Shown: positions 36,072-46,065, counted from the stretch's first letter. The stretch is 64,000 nt of DNA from Nostoc sp. NIES-3756 (GCF_001548375.1 NZ_AP017295.1:1240001-1304000), one strand, 5' to 3'. Notes: a model not told the origin generated them from the letters alone. Made by a program: numbers and translations.

Positions 36072-37307
36072 ACAGCTTTAGCTCAAATTGGGTAAAAACG
36101 CTGTTTAGCAATGGCTAATATGGTAAAAATTTACCCCAAATCACATTAAGATTATCCTAAATTCAACAGTATATTAGTACCATACCCAATTAATCTCCAC
36201 ATTATTTAAGACAAAATTTTTACCGATAGATGAGGAAGAATTTTCTACTCATTCTATCTACCACTACCGCGCTCATCACAGAAATTCACTAACATAATTG
36301 CCTTCATAATCGTAAAATCGGTGAATTACTCTTCAACAAAAAATTTGATTGCATTTGCTATCTATGGATGCCATCTACTGAATTATTGATTGAGGTTAGC
36401 TAAGATTACTTATGCTCTGTATTAATCTTTCTGTAGATGGATGAAAACTGAAATTTAAGTGTTTTCAAAGTTTTTGTACAAGTAATATCTGGCGGGTTGC
36501 AAGATTTCCTTAATACTTTTGGTAAAAACTAAATTAGTCTTAACATTGACATAAACTTTTCCTTTAACGAATCATCTATCTAATCAGGCTTACAGTAGAC
36601 TTTTGATAAATCAGTCAATACTGAAAAATTCTTTTTATTTGTTTGCACTATCATTGTTCGTCTTGACCTATTCTCTAGATTATCTCTGTAAAATTTGTTC
36701 TTAATTATGCTGGAACAAATACTGATTTAATGTTTCTGGCTAAGTTTTGCTAAGTAATATGAATATCCTTAGCAGTCCTACGTTTAGCAGCATTAAACGA
36801 GCAGAGATGTCAGAAATAAGTTTTTAGAACGTACAATTTAAGTGCATATAAAATTTTTATATGTATAAAACATTGTTTTCACAGAAATTTGCCCGTTTAC
36901 TTAACCCTACTTTTCTCTACAGTTAAGTGCTAAAAAATCCGGATAGTTATATGCAAAAAGCTCATCGGGGTAAGTAAAAGGCTTACTACTTTCCGTACTA
37001 GTTGCTTAGTTTATCCTGGTACTTAAGTATTCCCAAAAAAAATTTTGGATGTATACCCGCAAGGTTACTAATTATGAAGCTATAAGTTGAACTTAATATA
37101 TAAAATTAAATTTAAAGTCTATCTTATAATAGATAGTATTTTCTTCACTCAGGTTTGAGTTGACACCAATGAATAATCTGGGAGTGTAAGCGCTTGGAAC
37201 ACTTACACCCTAAGCAAAACCTTTGATTTTTCGTTATAGGAGCAGGAGAGGAAATTGATTAAATTAATCTAAAGTTTTAATTTGACTGAAGTTTTCCCAT
37301 ACGACGA
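36072..37307. other. 1.2-kb gene-free region between convergent genes
   Basis: No frame looks coding on either strand, unusual for a gap between two convergent 3' ends. Visible structures: CTATCT/AGATAG (37119-37124/37131-37136) and GTGTAAG/CTTACAC (37184-37190/37202-37208). GGTACTTAAGTATTCCC at 37018-37034 is partly palindromic and reads GGGAATACT on the minus strand. Mostly AT-rich. It could encode noncoding RNA or be a decayed gene. Confidence 0.5.
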
Positions 37308-38483
37308 TTAATTAGCTTGAATAAAAGCAGTGATCGCCTCTTTCACCTGAGATCCACATTCATTTCTGGTTTGAAAAGCGTACCCATACTCAATAAACTT
37401 GGATGTAGCATCAATTAAACTCTGTAAAGTTTCCTCTCTAGTATCATCCATCTCTTCACTGAGTCGAGTTTTGGTAAATTTGTTTACTCTCTCCTTTGAG
37501 TTCAGGAGTTCACGAGTATCTTTATAGGTTTCGTCTTTTTTAACCATAAATTTTTCATTCAAATCAAACTGAAGACGCAAATATCTTTGAGAGTTATAGC
37601 CACCCATAAGATGACGGCAGATGGTACTGCTAACTTCAGATGTCGGTTCCATAAATATATCAACAAGGTGCTGCGCCCAGTTTACGCCACGCCAGTCTTT
37701 TATCTGCTCAAATTCATATGGTTCACCAGTTTGACCAGTACCAATAGACAAGATAGCAATGTCTTCTAAACTCTTAATAGAGTCTAAATTGTATTTTTGT
37801 TTGATTTCTGGAGAAATTGAAGATTGAGACAACCGCATAACTAAACTAAGTGCGGCTAGAGCTGGGTTGTTGGCTGCAACGCCTCCATCAATATGAGGGA
37901 ATACCCAATTTCCATATTTTTCTTTATTGACAGGCTCTAATTTATATGGTGGAAAGTAAGTAGGCGCTGAGGCTGAGGCTGCGCAAATTTCCCATAAATA
38001 GCAATCGTCATACCATCTATCACCTATATCTGGATGGCAATTAGTAAAAAATGTAGTGTTACGGTAGAGGGTATCATAAGCCAAAATCAAGATTATTGGG
38101 CTTTCAACATCTTTAATTCTGCTGTCGCCTAAAACATTTTTTAAGACTTTAGTTAGTCCTTGATGTAAATATTTAGGTGGTGAGACTACTTCTATAAATT
38201 GCGGCAAAGGCGACGGAATTGGCTGATAACGCTCTTTGCGATGAATGGGAAATATTGTTTTACCTTGTTCTTTATATAGTTTAATTAACTCACTACTATT
38301 TTTTTTAGTGGAGATACCGGCTGTTAGTATTGAGCCTGTGGAAGTGCCGGCAATTAAATCAAAATATTCGTGTAAAGACTTACCGTGATGCTGTTGAATT
38401 TGCCGTTCTACTTCTTCTAGGATGCTTGCCGTAATAATACCGCGTATACCGCCACCATCCAAACTCAAAATTTTAAAGGACAT
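37308..38483 (-). CDS. Patatin-like phospholipase
   Basis: A 391-residue lipid acyl hydrolase of the patatin family. Oxyanion loop DGGGIRG (about 9-15), nucleophile elbow GTSTGS with Ser48, and the catalytic Asp in HIDGGVAANNP (about 194-204). It is full length and looks catalytically intact. There is no signal peptide, so it is cytoplasmic and may act on membrane or galactolipids. Some patatins (CapV) are effectors of CBASS phage defence, but no cyclase or HORMA/TRIP13 gene is near, so a stand-alone lipase is more likely. Start ATG 38483. Confidence 0.88.
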   Translation of the reverse strand: MSFKILSLDGGGIRGIITASILEEVERQIQQHHGKSLHEYFDLIAGTSTGSILTAGISTKKNSSELIKLYKEQGKTIFPIHRKERYQPIPSPLPQFIEVVSPPKYLHQGLTKVLKNVLGDSRIKDVESPIILILAYDTLYRNTTFFTNCHPDIGDRWYDDCYLWEICAASASAPTYFPPYKLEPVNKEKYGNWVFPHIDGGVAANNPALAALSLVMRLSQSSISPEIKQKYNLDSIKSLEDIAILSIGTGQTGEPYEFEQIKDWRGVNWAQHLVDIFMEPTSEVSSTICRHLMGGYNSQRYLRLQFDLNEKFMVKKDETYKDTRELLNSKERVNKFTKTRLSEEMDDTREETLQSLIDATSKFIEYGYAFQTRNECGSQVKEAITAFIQAN

Positions 38484-38652
38484 TGTAGTGTTCTCAGGGT
38501 AGATTAAGCACTAGAAATTGAGAGGTCAAGGTAGGGTTAGAGAGGCGAAGAAAAATCATAGTTTTCTGCACTCATGACAATTTCAACGCACATATACCGC
38601 GCCTCAGCACTCACTCACAGTTTTACTCTACGTAAAATGAGAATATTATTAG

Positions 38653-39972
38653 CTACACAAAATTTAAAGCTTGACCCCGTACTTGAGTATTTAACTTGCC
38701 TTTGTCATAGACAATCTCACCACCAACTATAGTAGTGACAGCCCATCCTGTAAGATTCCAACCTTCAAAGGGACTCCAGTGACATTTGGTCAATAGTTCT
38801 TCTCTCAGCACGAGGCGGTATGTATTCAAATCGACAAGCACTAAATCAGCATCGTAACCAGGAGCGATCGCTCCTTTGTTGGGGATACCATAGGCTTTAG
38901 CTACAGCTGTGGACATCCAGTTGACAACTTGAGCAACTCTACATTTCCCCTCCATAGCAGCAGTCAACATCACCGCCAAGGATGTTTCTACCCCTGGCAT
39001 CCCAGAAGGGCTATTGGGATAAGGTTGTGCTTTTTCTTCTAAAGTATGGGGGGCATGGTCTGTGGCGATAAAGTCAATTACCCCATCTCGCAAAGCTTGC
39101 CACAAAATTTCATTATCGTGGGGCGATCGCAATGGTGGATTCATTTGTGCTAATGTACCGATACGCTCATAAGCACTGGTATTCAATACTAAATGTTGGG
39201 GTGTTACCTCTGCTGTCACCCAACTAGGTTTATCTTGACGTAACAACTCGGCTTCGTCGGCTGTAGACATATGCAAAATATGCAACCGACGCTGATATTT
39301 TTTAGAAAGTTTTAATGCCAATTGAGTGGCTAAGAGGGCAGCTTGGTTGTCTTGAATTTGAGAGTGAATTGCTGGGTCTTGAATACCTGCAAATTGCTGG
39401 CGGCGCTGGTTAATTCTGTCTTGATCTTCGGCATGAACGGCAATTAAGCGCTGACCTTGAGCAAATATGGAATCGAGTATAGTTTCTTGATCAACCAGCA
39501 ATTGACCGTGCATTGACCCCATGAAAATTTTAATCCCTGGTGTGGGATGTGCCGAGATTAAATCTGGGGTGTTTTCCCCCGTTGCCCCAATAAAAAAACC
39601 ATAATTTACTAGGCTTTTTTGGGCAGCACGTTGTAACTTGTCATTTAAAGCTTCCTGATTAGTTGTCAGGGGGCGTGTGTTGGGCATTTCTAAAAAAGAA
39701 GTTACCCCCCCTTTCGCACAGGCACAACTAGCTGTAAATAGGTCTTCCTTGTGTTCTAGACCTGGTTCGCGGAAATGTACCTGGGGGTCGATGACTCCAG
39801 GCAACAAAGTTAGTCCTTCCGCGTCAATTTCTGTAGCTGGCGGATTGTTGGTAATTGTTGGCGCGACTTCCACGATTTGGCGATCGCGTGTCAACACATC
39901 CCCAACCAAAAACTCACCATTCGGTAAAATGATGCGAGCGCGGCGAATTAATAAACTTTGTGGAGATGACAT
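38653..39972 (-). CDS. pyrC: Dihydroorotase (class I, AllB-like amidohydrolase)
   Basis: A 439-residue amidohydrolase of pyrimidine synthesis converting carbamoyl-aspartate to dihydroorotate. Metal-binding motifs: VIDPQVHFREPGLEHKEDL (HxH-like PQVHFR, about 59-77), GGVTSFLEMPNTRP, LHILHMSTADEAELL, TAEVTPQHLVL, and DFIATDHAPHTLEEK (catalytic Asp). Length and motifs fit the long class I type. It could also be read as an allantoinase-like paralogue, but dihydroorotase is the better call. Start ATG 39972, divergent from lepB. Confidence 0.88.
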   Translation of the reverse strand: MSSPQSLLIRRARIILPNGEFLVGDVLTRDRQIVEVAPTITNNPPATEIDAEGLTLLPGVIDPQVHFREPGLEHKEDLFTASCACAKGGVTSFLEMPNTRPLTTNQEALNDKLQRAAQKSLVNYGFFIGATGENTPDLISAHPTPGIKIFMGSMHGQLLVDQETILDSIFAQGQRLIAVHAEDQDRINQRRQQFAGIQDPAIHSQIQDNQAALLATQLALKLSKKYQRRLHILHMSTADEAELLRQDKPSWVTAEVTPQHLVLNTSAYERIGTLAQMNPPLRSPHDNEILWQALRDGVIDFIATDHAPHTLEEKAQPYPNSPSGMPGVETSLAVMLTAAMEGKCRVAQVVNWMSTAVAKAYGIPNKGAIAPGYDADLVLVDLNTYRLVLREELLTKCHWSPFEGWNLTGWAVTTIVGGEIVYDKGKLNTQVRGQALNFV

Positions 39973-40240
39973 GAGGCTAACACTTTTCCCAGCAGGAGCT
40001 ATAGACTATAGAAAACTATGCTTTTAGGTCAATGTATTAAGCAGTATTTGTAATAATTTTTTGCACTCTGTGAAAAAAAAGTTTATTTTTAACTTATGAA
40101 TCAGCCTAGTTGCCCAAGTTAAATTTCAAAAATACAGGTTTTAGACCAATGAGCTAATTTAGTTTCTCTCGCTAAGATTAAAAAATACAGTCTCTCTGAG
40201 CGAGTTAATTACTTACACTATTTATTACTTCACTAATTTC

Positions 40241-40885
40241 ATGCAAAATCAAGTGTCTGACAATAATTCTAGTAAACAACCTGATAACTCTTGGATCGGA
40301 GAGTTGGGTAGAACAGTTGTATTAAGTATTGTTCTTGCCTTGGGTATTCGTACTTTTGTGGCTGAAGCACGATGGATTCCTTCTGGCTCAATGGAACCCA
40401 CTCTCCACGGTACTCCAAACCAGTGGGAAGCAGACAAGATTATTGTGGATAAGTTGAAGTATAGATTTGCTCAACCGCAGAGGGGAGATATTGTAGTTTT
40501 CTCACCTACAGAAGAGTTACAAAAAGAACAATATCAAGATGCTTTTATCAAAAGGATTGTTGGCTTACCAGGAGAAACAGTAGAACTGAGAAACGGTAAG
40601 GTATATATCAACAAAAAACCCTTAAACGAACAAAGTTATCTGAGTGCCAAACAAGCTACCGTCATTGATGTTTGTACATCAGGTCAGCAACCAGCTTTCT
40701 TAGCAAAACCCCAAACAATACCTGCCGATTCTTACTTAGTGCTAGGCGATAACCGTAACAGTAGCTACGACAGCCGTTGCTGGGGTGTTGTTCCTCGTAA
40801 AAATATTATTGGTCGTGCAGTAATTCGCTTCTGGCCACTCAACAATGTAGGTGGAATTGATAAATCACCCTTATACTCACAGTGA
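40241..40885 (+). CDS. lepB: Signal peptidase I
   Basis: A 214-residue membrane-bound serine protease that removes signal peptides from exported proteins. One N-terminal membrane segment (about 24-42) is followed by box B SGSMEPTL with nucleophile Ser50, box D RIVGLPGETVELRNG with general base Lys104 just before it, and box E LGDNRNSSYDSRCWG. The insert HGTPNQWEADK is typical of cyanobacterial homologues. Start ATG 40241. Single gene. Confidence 0.95.
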   Translation: MQNQVSDNNSSKQPDNSWIGELGRTVVLSIVLALGIRTFVAEARWIPSGSMEPTLHGTPNQWEADKIIVDKLKYRFAQPQRGDIVVFSPTEELQKEQYQDAFIKRIVGLPGETVELRNGKVYINKKPLNEQSYLSAKQATVIDVCTSGQQPAFLAKPQTIPADSYLVLGDNRNSSYDSRCWGVVPRKNIIGRAVIRFWPLNNVGGIDKSPLYSQ

Positions 40886-40904
40886 AAAACTAGAATCAAG
40901 CAGT

Positions 40905-41086
40905 AGTCAATCAATTTTATATTTTGGATTTTAGATTTTAGATTAACTGGGTTGGTAATGAAAAACAAATCTACACATCTAAAATTCGCGGATATCAAAA
41001 TTGCTACAGTCAAATCATACCAATCTTAGTCTATGGATTATAAACTTTGGACTAAGGACTAATGACTAATGACTGATGACTAAAAA
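40905..41086. repeat. STRR and 'gattttagatt' repeats before the MOSC gene
   Basis: ttggattttagattttagat near 40924 is related to the repeat at 1880. At 41030-41085 the units ggactaaggactaatgact and aatgactgatgactaa run into the first possible start codon of the next gene. Confidence 0.75.
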
Positions 41087-41090
41087 TACA

Positions 41091-41927
41091 ATGCCTTACC
41101 TAGCCAAAATTTTCATCTACCCCATTAAATCATTAGATGGGGTAGAACTAGAGCAAGGGCGAGTTCTTGCTAGTGGCGCATTAGAACATGACCGTGAATT
41201 TGCAATATTTGATGAAAATTCAAGGGTAGTGAATGGTAAGCGTTATTCATCAATTCATCAATTGCGATCGACGTTCGCGGAGCGTTCCGAAGGAAAGGCG
41301 GGGCGTAGCCCATCGCACTTCAGTATCCCTCATCGAACCATCTCGCTACAACTCCCAGGTCAAGCATCAAAGTCTGTATTTCACCTAGACGAAGAAAGAC
41401 AAGCACTAACAAGCTTTTTGAGTGATTTTTTTGGGTTTGCTGTAACGCTACAGCAAAACTCTGTAGTCGGCTTTCCTGATGATTTAAGATCATCAGGCCC
41501 AACCATAATTAGCACAGCCACCTTAATAGAGGTGGCTTCTTGGTTTCCTGGTTTAACTGTTGATGAAATGCGTCGTCGAATGCGTGCAAATCTAGAAATT
41601 GGCGGTGTACCTGCATTTTGGGAAGACCAATTATTCAGCCAATCAGGTGATTTGCTTCCTTTTCAGATCGCAGATGTAAAATTTTTGGGGGTTAACCCCT
41701 GTCAGCGTTGTGTAGTTCCTACAAGAAATTCCCTTTCAGGTGAAGCTTACTCAAACTTCCAAAAAATATTTATCCAAAAGCGACAAGCTACTTTACCACA
41801 ATGGGTTGCTTCATCTCGGTTTAAGCATTTATATAGTTTAAGCGTCAATACACAATTACCCAGTTCAGAAGCAGGGAAAATTATCAAAACTGGCGACAAA
41901 GTAGAAATCACGCTTGATGTGAATTAG
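41091..41927 (+). CDS. MOSC domain protein with in-frame repeat insertion
   Basis: A 278-residue protein with an N-terminal MOSC beta-barrel (PYLAKIFIYPIKSLDGVELE, LEHDREFAIFD) and a MOSC domain carrying the conserved Cys in FLGVNPCQRCVVPTRNS (about residues 201-217). The family handles molybdenum cofactor-linked sulfur chemistry. I choose ATG 41091; the ATG at 41076 belongs to an atgactaa repeat. About 15 residues (TFAERSEGKAGRSPS, near 61-75) come from a small repeat inserted at 41271-41315; without them the reading joins smoothly as LRSHFSIPHRTIS. The protein may still fold if this is a loop. Single gene. Confidence 0.88.
   Translation: MPYLAKIFIYPIKSLDGVELEQGRVLASGALEHDREFAIFDENSRVVNGKRYSSIHQLRSTFAERSEGKAGRSPSHFSIPHRTISLQLPGQASKSVFHLDEERQALTSFLSDFFGFAVTLQQNSVVGFPDDLRSSGPTIISTATLIEVASWFPGLTVDEMRRRMRANLEIGGVPAFWEDQLFSQSGDLLPFQIADVKFLGVNPCQRCVVPTRNSLSGEAYSNFQKIFIQKRQATLPQWVASSRFKHLYSLSVNTQLPSSEAGKIIKTGDKVEITLDVN
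41271..41315. mobile_element. Small palindromic repeat inserted in the MOSC gene
   Basis: 41 nt beginning ACGTTCGCGGAGCGTTCCG lie between direct repeats ATCG (41267-41270 and 41312-41315). Removing one copy plus the insert restores GCGATCGC, a HIP1 octamer. Net addition is 45 nt, so the frame is kept. The core matches the complement of 33913-33939 at 26 of 27 positions. Confidence 0.8.
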
Positions 41928-42591
41928 AAAAGTCTTTAAACATTTCTACGCCACCCATTAACTTTCTTCTGTGATAAATTTTTGCCGCATAGACTCAGAT
42001 GCGGCAACAGCTAAAAATTTACCCTAAAACGCTTTCTTACAATAACTACGACATTACAGCGATTTTACGAGCTAATTGACACTAAATTTTAGTATGCAAA
42101 GCTTTTGATTCGTCAGTATGAATATGTTACTGTGCTTATTCAATAATACATATTTGTGTGTTGTCAAATGAAATTGGACAAATTATGGTGTTATAAAAAA
42201 GTTTAAACCTTTAGATTGACAAGATACAGCCCATTAATATGAATTTTTGCACATAAGCTTAGTAGTGTTTTATACTAGCATCAGCTACTTGCTTGATGTT
42301 TTCTGGTATTGTAGACAATACTAATACTAACTTCAAGGTAGTTGATACATAGCTAATTTTTGAGAATTGTATGGAATCAGTTGCTGCAAAAAAGTTTTGC
42401 TATTTCTCAATTAATAAAAACTTGGTCATAGTCAGTTTGTATTAATCTTTCTTATAAGAATTTCTGGAGAATAATTATAGATTTAATACAGGATATTTCT
42501 TAAGAAAAAACTATATTTTTTATATTTTTGAGTATTTAGCGATTAACAATCAATTTAAAACGCTCACGGTAATCAATAAAATCAATCCAGA
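41928..42591. other. Intergenic region before the GGDEF-EAL gene
   Basis: No gene. It contains a perfect 9-bp hairpin TTGCCGCAT/ATGCGGCAA (41982-41990/41999-42007) flanked by aaattt stretches, about 55 bp past the MOSC stop and a plausible end-of-transcript structure. The remaining 580 bp is AT-rich and should contain the promoter of the gene at 42592. Confidence 0.5.
41982..42007. terminator. Perfect hairpin after the MOSC gene
   Basis: TTGCCGCAT and ATGCGGCAA pair fully around 8 nt. There is no immediate T-run on either strand, so factor-independent termination is only possible. Confidence 0.5.
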
Positions 42592-44427
42592 ATGAATTAT
42601 CAGCAGTTAAATCCATATAAAAAAGACATTTTGATTATCGATGATATGGCAGATAATTTGCGTGTTTTATCATCTATTCTTACTAGCCAAGGATACAATG
42701 TACGCAAAGCTTTAAACTGGCAAATGGCTTATACTGCTTGTCAATCACTATTACCAGATTTAATTTTACTAGATATCATGATGCCGGAGGTTGATGGTTA
42801 TGAAATCTGTCAACGATTCAAAGCTTGGGAACTTACTGCTGACATTCCCATAATTTTTATTAGTGCTTTAGATGATATTTTTGACAAAGTTAAGGCTTTT
42901 AAAGTTGGTGGAGTAGATTACATAACAAAACCTTTTGATTTGGCAGAAGTACTAGTGCGCGTACAAAACCAAATGGAACTACGTGCAGCAAAATTAGAGA
43001 TACTCACTCTTAATGCTGAATTGGAACAAAGAGTGAAACAGCGCACTTGGGAATTAGAAAAGGCGTTACAAAAATTGCAAATAGAAGTTAATGCGCGTCA
43101 AAAGCTACAAAATAAATTATTAGAAATGGCGTTGCATGATGCGCTTACCGGTTTACCAAACCGGATTATGTTTATCAAACGATTAGAGAAAGCCTTAAAT
43201 CGTGCTAAACACGAAGATGCTTATCAGTTTGCAGTATTATTTTTAGATTGCGATCGCTTCAAATTTGTTAATGATTCTTTAGGGCATTTAGTTGGTGATG
43301 AATTACTCATTGCTGTGGCTCGTCGTCTGCAATCTTGCCTCACACCAGATGCTACTATGGCAAGATTAGGTGGCGATGAATTTGGAATTTTAGTGGAAAA
43401 TATAGAAGATGTTCGCGCCTCAATCTATGTAGCTGATCATATTTTGCAACAGCTATCCATGCCTTTTAAATTATCTAGATACGAAGTTTTTATAAACGTT
43501 AGTATTGGTATTAGTTGGGGGCATAAAGATTATGAAAAACCAGAATATTTATTACGGGATGCTGATACAGCTATGTACCGGGCCAAGGACTTAGGAAAAG
43601 CTAGGTATCATCTTTTTGACCCCCAAATGCACCAGGAAGTCATCAAAACCTTAGAAGTAGAAAACAATTTGCGTAGGGCAGTTGAAAGACAAGAGTTTGT
43701 CGTTTATTATCAGCCAATTATTTCCTTAACTACAGGCAAAATTTCAGGATTTGAAGCACTTGTGCGGTGGCTACATCCAATTAAAGGTTTAATCCCTCCC
43801 ACAGACTTCATTTCTGTAGCGGAAGAAACAGGTTTAATTAATGCTATTAACCTATGGGTATTACATTCATCTTGTCGACAACTACGCATTTGGCAATCTC
43901 ATCCAGCAACACCAAAAGATATTACTATTAGTGTTAATTTAAGTGCAAAATTATTCCTACAATCTGACTTCTTATCACAAATTGATAAAATTATTGCAGA
44001 AAATCAAATAAATCCATCTAGTCTAGAACTAGAAATTACAGAAACTGTAATTATGAAAAATAGTAATGAAATTAAAACAATTCTTCAGCAATTAAAGGAG
44101 CGTAATATCAAATTAATTATGGATGACTTTGGTACGGGTTATTCATCATTAAGTTATCTACATATATTCCCTTTTAATGCTTTAAAAATTGACAAATCTT
44201 TTGTCAATCGCATGTTAGATAACCGAGCAAATATGGGTTTAGTACCGGCGATGATTAGCATTGCTGCATCTATGGGAATGGCTGCGATCGCAGAAGGTGT
44301 AGAAACCGAAGCACAACTAGAACAACTGAAAAGTTTAAAATGTGAATTCGCTCAAGGCTATTTGTTTTCTAAACCAATTCCACAAAACTTAGTAATGGAT
44401 TTTATTGCATCAAAAAATCAATGGTAG
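42592..44427 (+). CDS. Response regulator with GGDEF and EAL domains
   Basis: A 611-residue cyclic-di-GMP enzyme. Receiver (about 10-130) with Asp61 in LILLDIMMP and Lys in YITKPFD, a short coiled-coil linker (LNAELEQRVKQRTWELEKAL), a GGDEF domain (about 180-340; ARLGGDEFGIL intact), and an EAL domain (about 355-605; GFEALVRWLHP, ELEITETVIM, IMDDFGTGYSSLSYL, EGVETEAQL). Both catalytic motifs look intact, so it could make and degrade c-di-GMP under phosphorylation control. The receiver closely resembles that of the next gene. It begins at ATG 42592 and is separated by 178 bp from the kinase. Confidence 0.92.
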   Translation: MNYQQLNPYKKDILIIDDMADNLRVLSSILTSQGYNVRKALNWQMAYTACQSLLPDLILLDIMMPEVDGYEICQRFKAWELTADIPIIFISALDDIFDKVKAFKVGGVDYITKPFDLAEVLVRVQNQMELRAAKLEILTLNAELEQRVKQRTWELEKALQKLQIEVNARQKLQNKLLEMALHDALTGLPNRIMFIKRLEKALNRAKHEDAYQFAVLFLDCDRFKFVNDSLGHLVGDELLIAVARRLQSCLTPDATMARLGGDEFGILVENIEDVRASIYVADHILQQLSMPFKLSRYEVFINVSIGISWGHKDYEKPEYLLRDADTAMYRAKDLGKARYHLFDPQMHQEVIKTLEVENNLRRAVERQEFVVYYQPIISLTTGKISGFEALVRWLHPIKGLIPPTDFISVAEETGLINAINLWVLHSSCRQLRIWQSHPATPKDITISVNLSAKLFLQSDFLSQIDKIIAENQINPSSLELEITETVIMKNSNEIKTILQQLKERNIKLIMDDFGTGYSSLSYLHIFPFNALKIDKSFVNRMLDNRANMGLVPAMISIAASMGMAAIAEGVETEAQLEQLKSLKCEFAQGYLFSKPIPQNLVMDFIASKNQW

Positions 44428-44605
44428 TGATTTATATTATTCACATCTTACTACTCAAAAATTTATAATTATTTATTTATTAGTTAGCTATTATTCAAAA
44501 TTGAAGTTAATAAACTTATTTTGTTGATTTTATCAAATTTTTACATATATATACTAGGATACAATTTAATATATTTTTTATAAGAAAGAATAATTTTAAA
44601 TTGGA

Positions 44606-46015
44606 ATGATTTTAAATAATAATTATAAAGGTAACATCTTGGTAGTAGATGATACACCAGATAACCTACGGCTATTGTCAGCAATGTTAACTGCCCAAGG
44701 TTTTGAAGTCCGCAAGGCTTTAAACGGTAAAATGGCACTGACTGCGTGTCAAATGGTTTTACCTGATGTCATTTTACTCGATATTAGTATGCCAGACATG
44801 GATGGCTATCAAATTTGTCAGCAGCTTAAAGCAGATGCCCACACCTGTGATATACCTGTTATCTTTATTAGTGCGTTTGATGATGTATTAGATAAAGTCA
44901 AAGCTTTTGATGTTGGTGGTGTAGATTATATTACCAAACCATTTCATGGTGCAGAGGTAATAATTCGGATTGAAAATCAAATAAATTTACGTTCTTTACA
45001 ACTAAAACTAAAAGAAAAGAATTTTTTATTGCAAGATACTCTCAATAATTTAAAGAAATCGCAAGTCCAGCAAATTCAAAATGAAAAAATGGCAGCTTTA
45101 GGGCAATTAGTTGCTGGAATTGCCCATGAAGTTAATAACCCCATCAGTTTTATCTACGGCAATTTGCAATATGCTAATCAGTACATCCAAGATTTAGTCA
45201 AGATTATTGAAGTCTATCAACAAGAGTACCCAGAGCCAACACCCAAGATTCAACAAGTAGTTAAAGATACCGACTTGAATTTTGTCATGCAAGACTTACA
45301 AAATTTAATGGGTGCAATGTACAGAGGATCTGATCGCATCAGGGAAATTGTCCTAGCACTGCAAAACTTTTCTCGCCATGATGAAGCCCAAATGAAGCTA
45401 GTAAATATTCATCAAGGGATAGAAAGTACTCTGCTGATGTTGCAGCATCGACTCAAAGCAACACCAAATCGTCCCGAAATTGATGTAGTTAAAAAATACG
45501 GAAATTTGCCTTTGATAGCTTGTTATCCGAGCGAATTAAACCAAGTATTTATGCACTTGTTAAATAATGCCATAGATGCTTTAGAGGTAAGTGAAGAAAA
45601 TGATTCTCAACTAGTGCGAGTCAGTCCCAAATTCCGCCTAAGTACTAGCCGAGTAGATCCGCTTTGGTTAACAGCCCGTCAAGCAACTGCGAATTTACAG
45701 CCATCGGGACTATCTAGGGTGAGGAAAGAAACTGTAACCCAAAACCCGCAAATTCAAATTCGGACAGAACTATTAGATGCAAAAGCTATAAAAATTGCGA
45801 TCGCCGATAATGGTGTTGGCATAGATGAATCCTGGCAATCCCGACTGTTTGACCCATTTTTCACCACCAAACCCGTAGGCAAAGGCAGTGGCTTAGGATT
45901 GTCTATTAGTTATCAAATCATAGTGCAGAAGCATCAAGGGCAAATTAGCTGTTCTTCAGCTTCAGGGCAAGGTGCAGAGTTTGTTATCATTATTCCTATT
46001 GGGCAGAGTCCATAG
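44606..46015 (+). CDS. Receiver-first hybrid histidine kinase
   Basis: A 469-residue protein: receiver (about 8-125) with Asp59 in VILLDISMP and Lys in YITKPFH, a coiled-coil linker, and a kinase core with HisA box GIAHEVNNPISFIYGNLQYA (about 171-190), N box (HLLNNAIDALEV), G1 (DNGVGI), F (FDPFFTTKPVG) and G2 (GSGLGLSIS). There is no membrane segment, so it is a soluble output-and-relay kinase. A low-similarity stretch (about 335-385) between N and G1 boxes is longer than usual. Probable partner of the upstream REC-GGDEF-EAL protein. It may use ATG 44606. Confidence 0.9.
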   Translation: MILNNNYKGNILVVDDTPDNLRLLSAMLTAQGFEVRKALNGKMALTACQMVLPDVILLDISMPDMDGYQICQQLKADAHTCDIPVIFISAFDDVLDKVKAFDVGGVDYITKPFHGAEVIIRIENQINLRSLQLKLKEKNFLLQDTLNNLKKSQVQQIQNEKMAALGQLVAGIAHEVNNPISFIYGNLQYANQYIQDLVKIIEVYQQEYPEPTPKIQQVVKDTDLNFVMQDLQNLMGAMYRGSDRIREIVLALQNFSRHDEAQMKLVNIHQGIESTLLMLQHRLKATPNRPEIDVVKKYGNLPLIACYPSELNQVFMHLLNNAIDALEVSEENDSQLVRVSPKFRLSTSRVDPLWLTARQATANLQPSGLSRVRKETVTQNPQIQIRTELLDAKAIKIAIADNGVGIDESWQSRLFDPFFTTKPVGKGSGLGLSISYQIIVQKHQGQISCSSASGQGAEFVIIIPIGQSP

Positions 46016-46065
46016 TCAGTTGTCAGTTGTTTTTTCTCCTCTGCTCCCTCATCTTCCCCACTCCC
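46013..46065. repeat. STRR before ldpA
   Basis: agtcagttgtcagttg is followed by a pyrimidine tract (ctcctctgctccctcatctt, ccccactccc) of the same family as tracts at 471-545 and 47030-47185. Confidence 0.6.

Noticed and set aside
37308..38483. CBASS defence system around the patatin gene
   Set aside because: No nucleotide cyclase, HORMA or TRIP13-like gene lies nearby; neighbours are tsaE and dihydroorotase.
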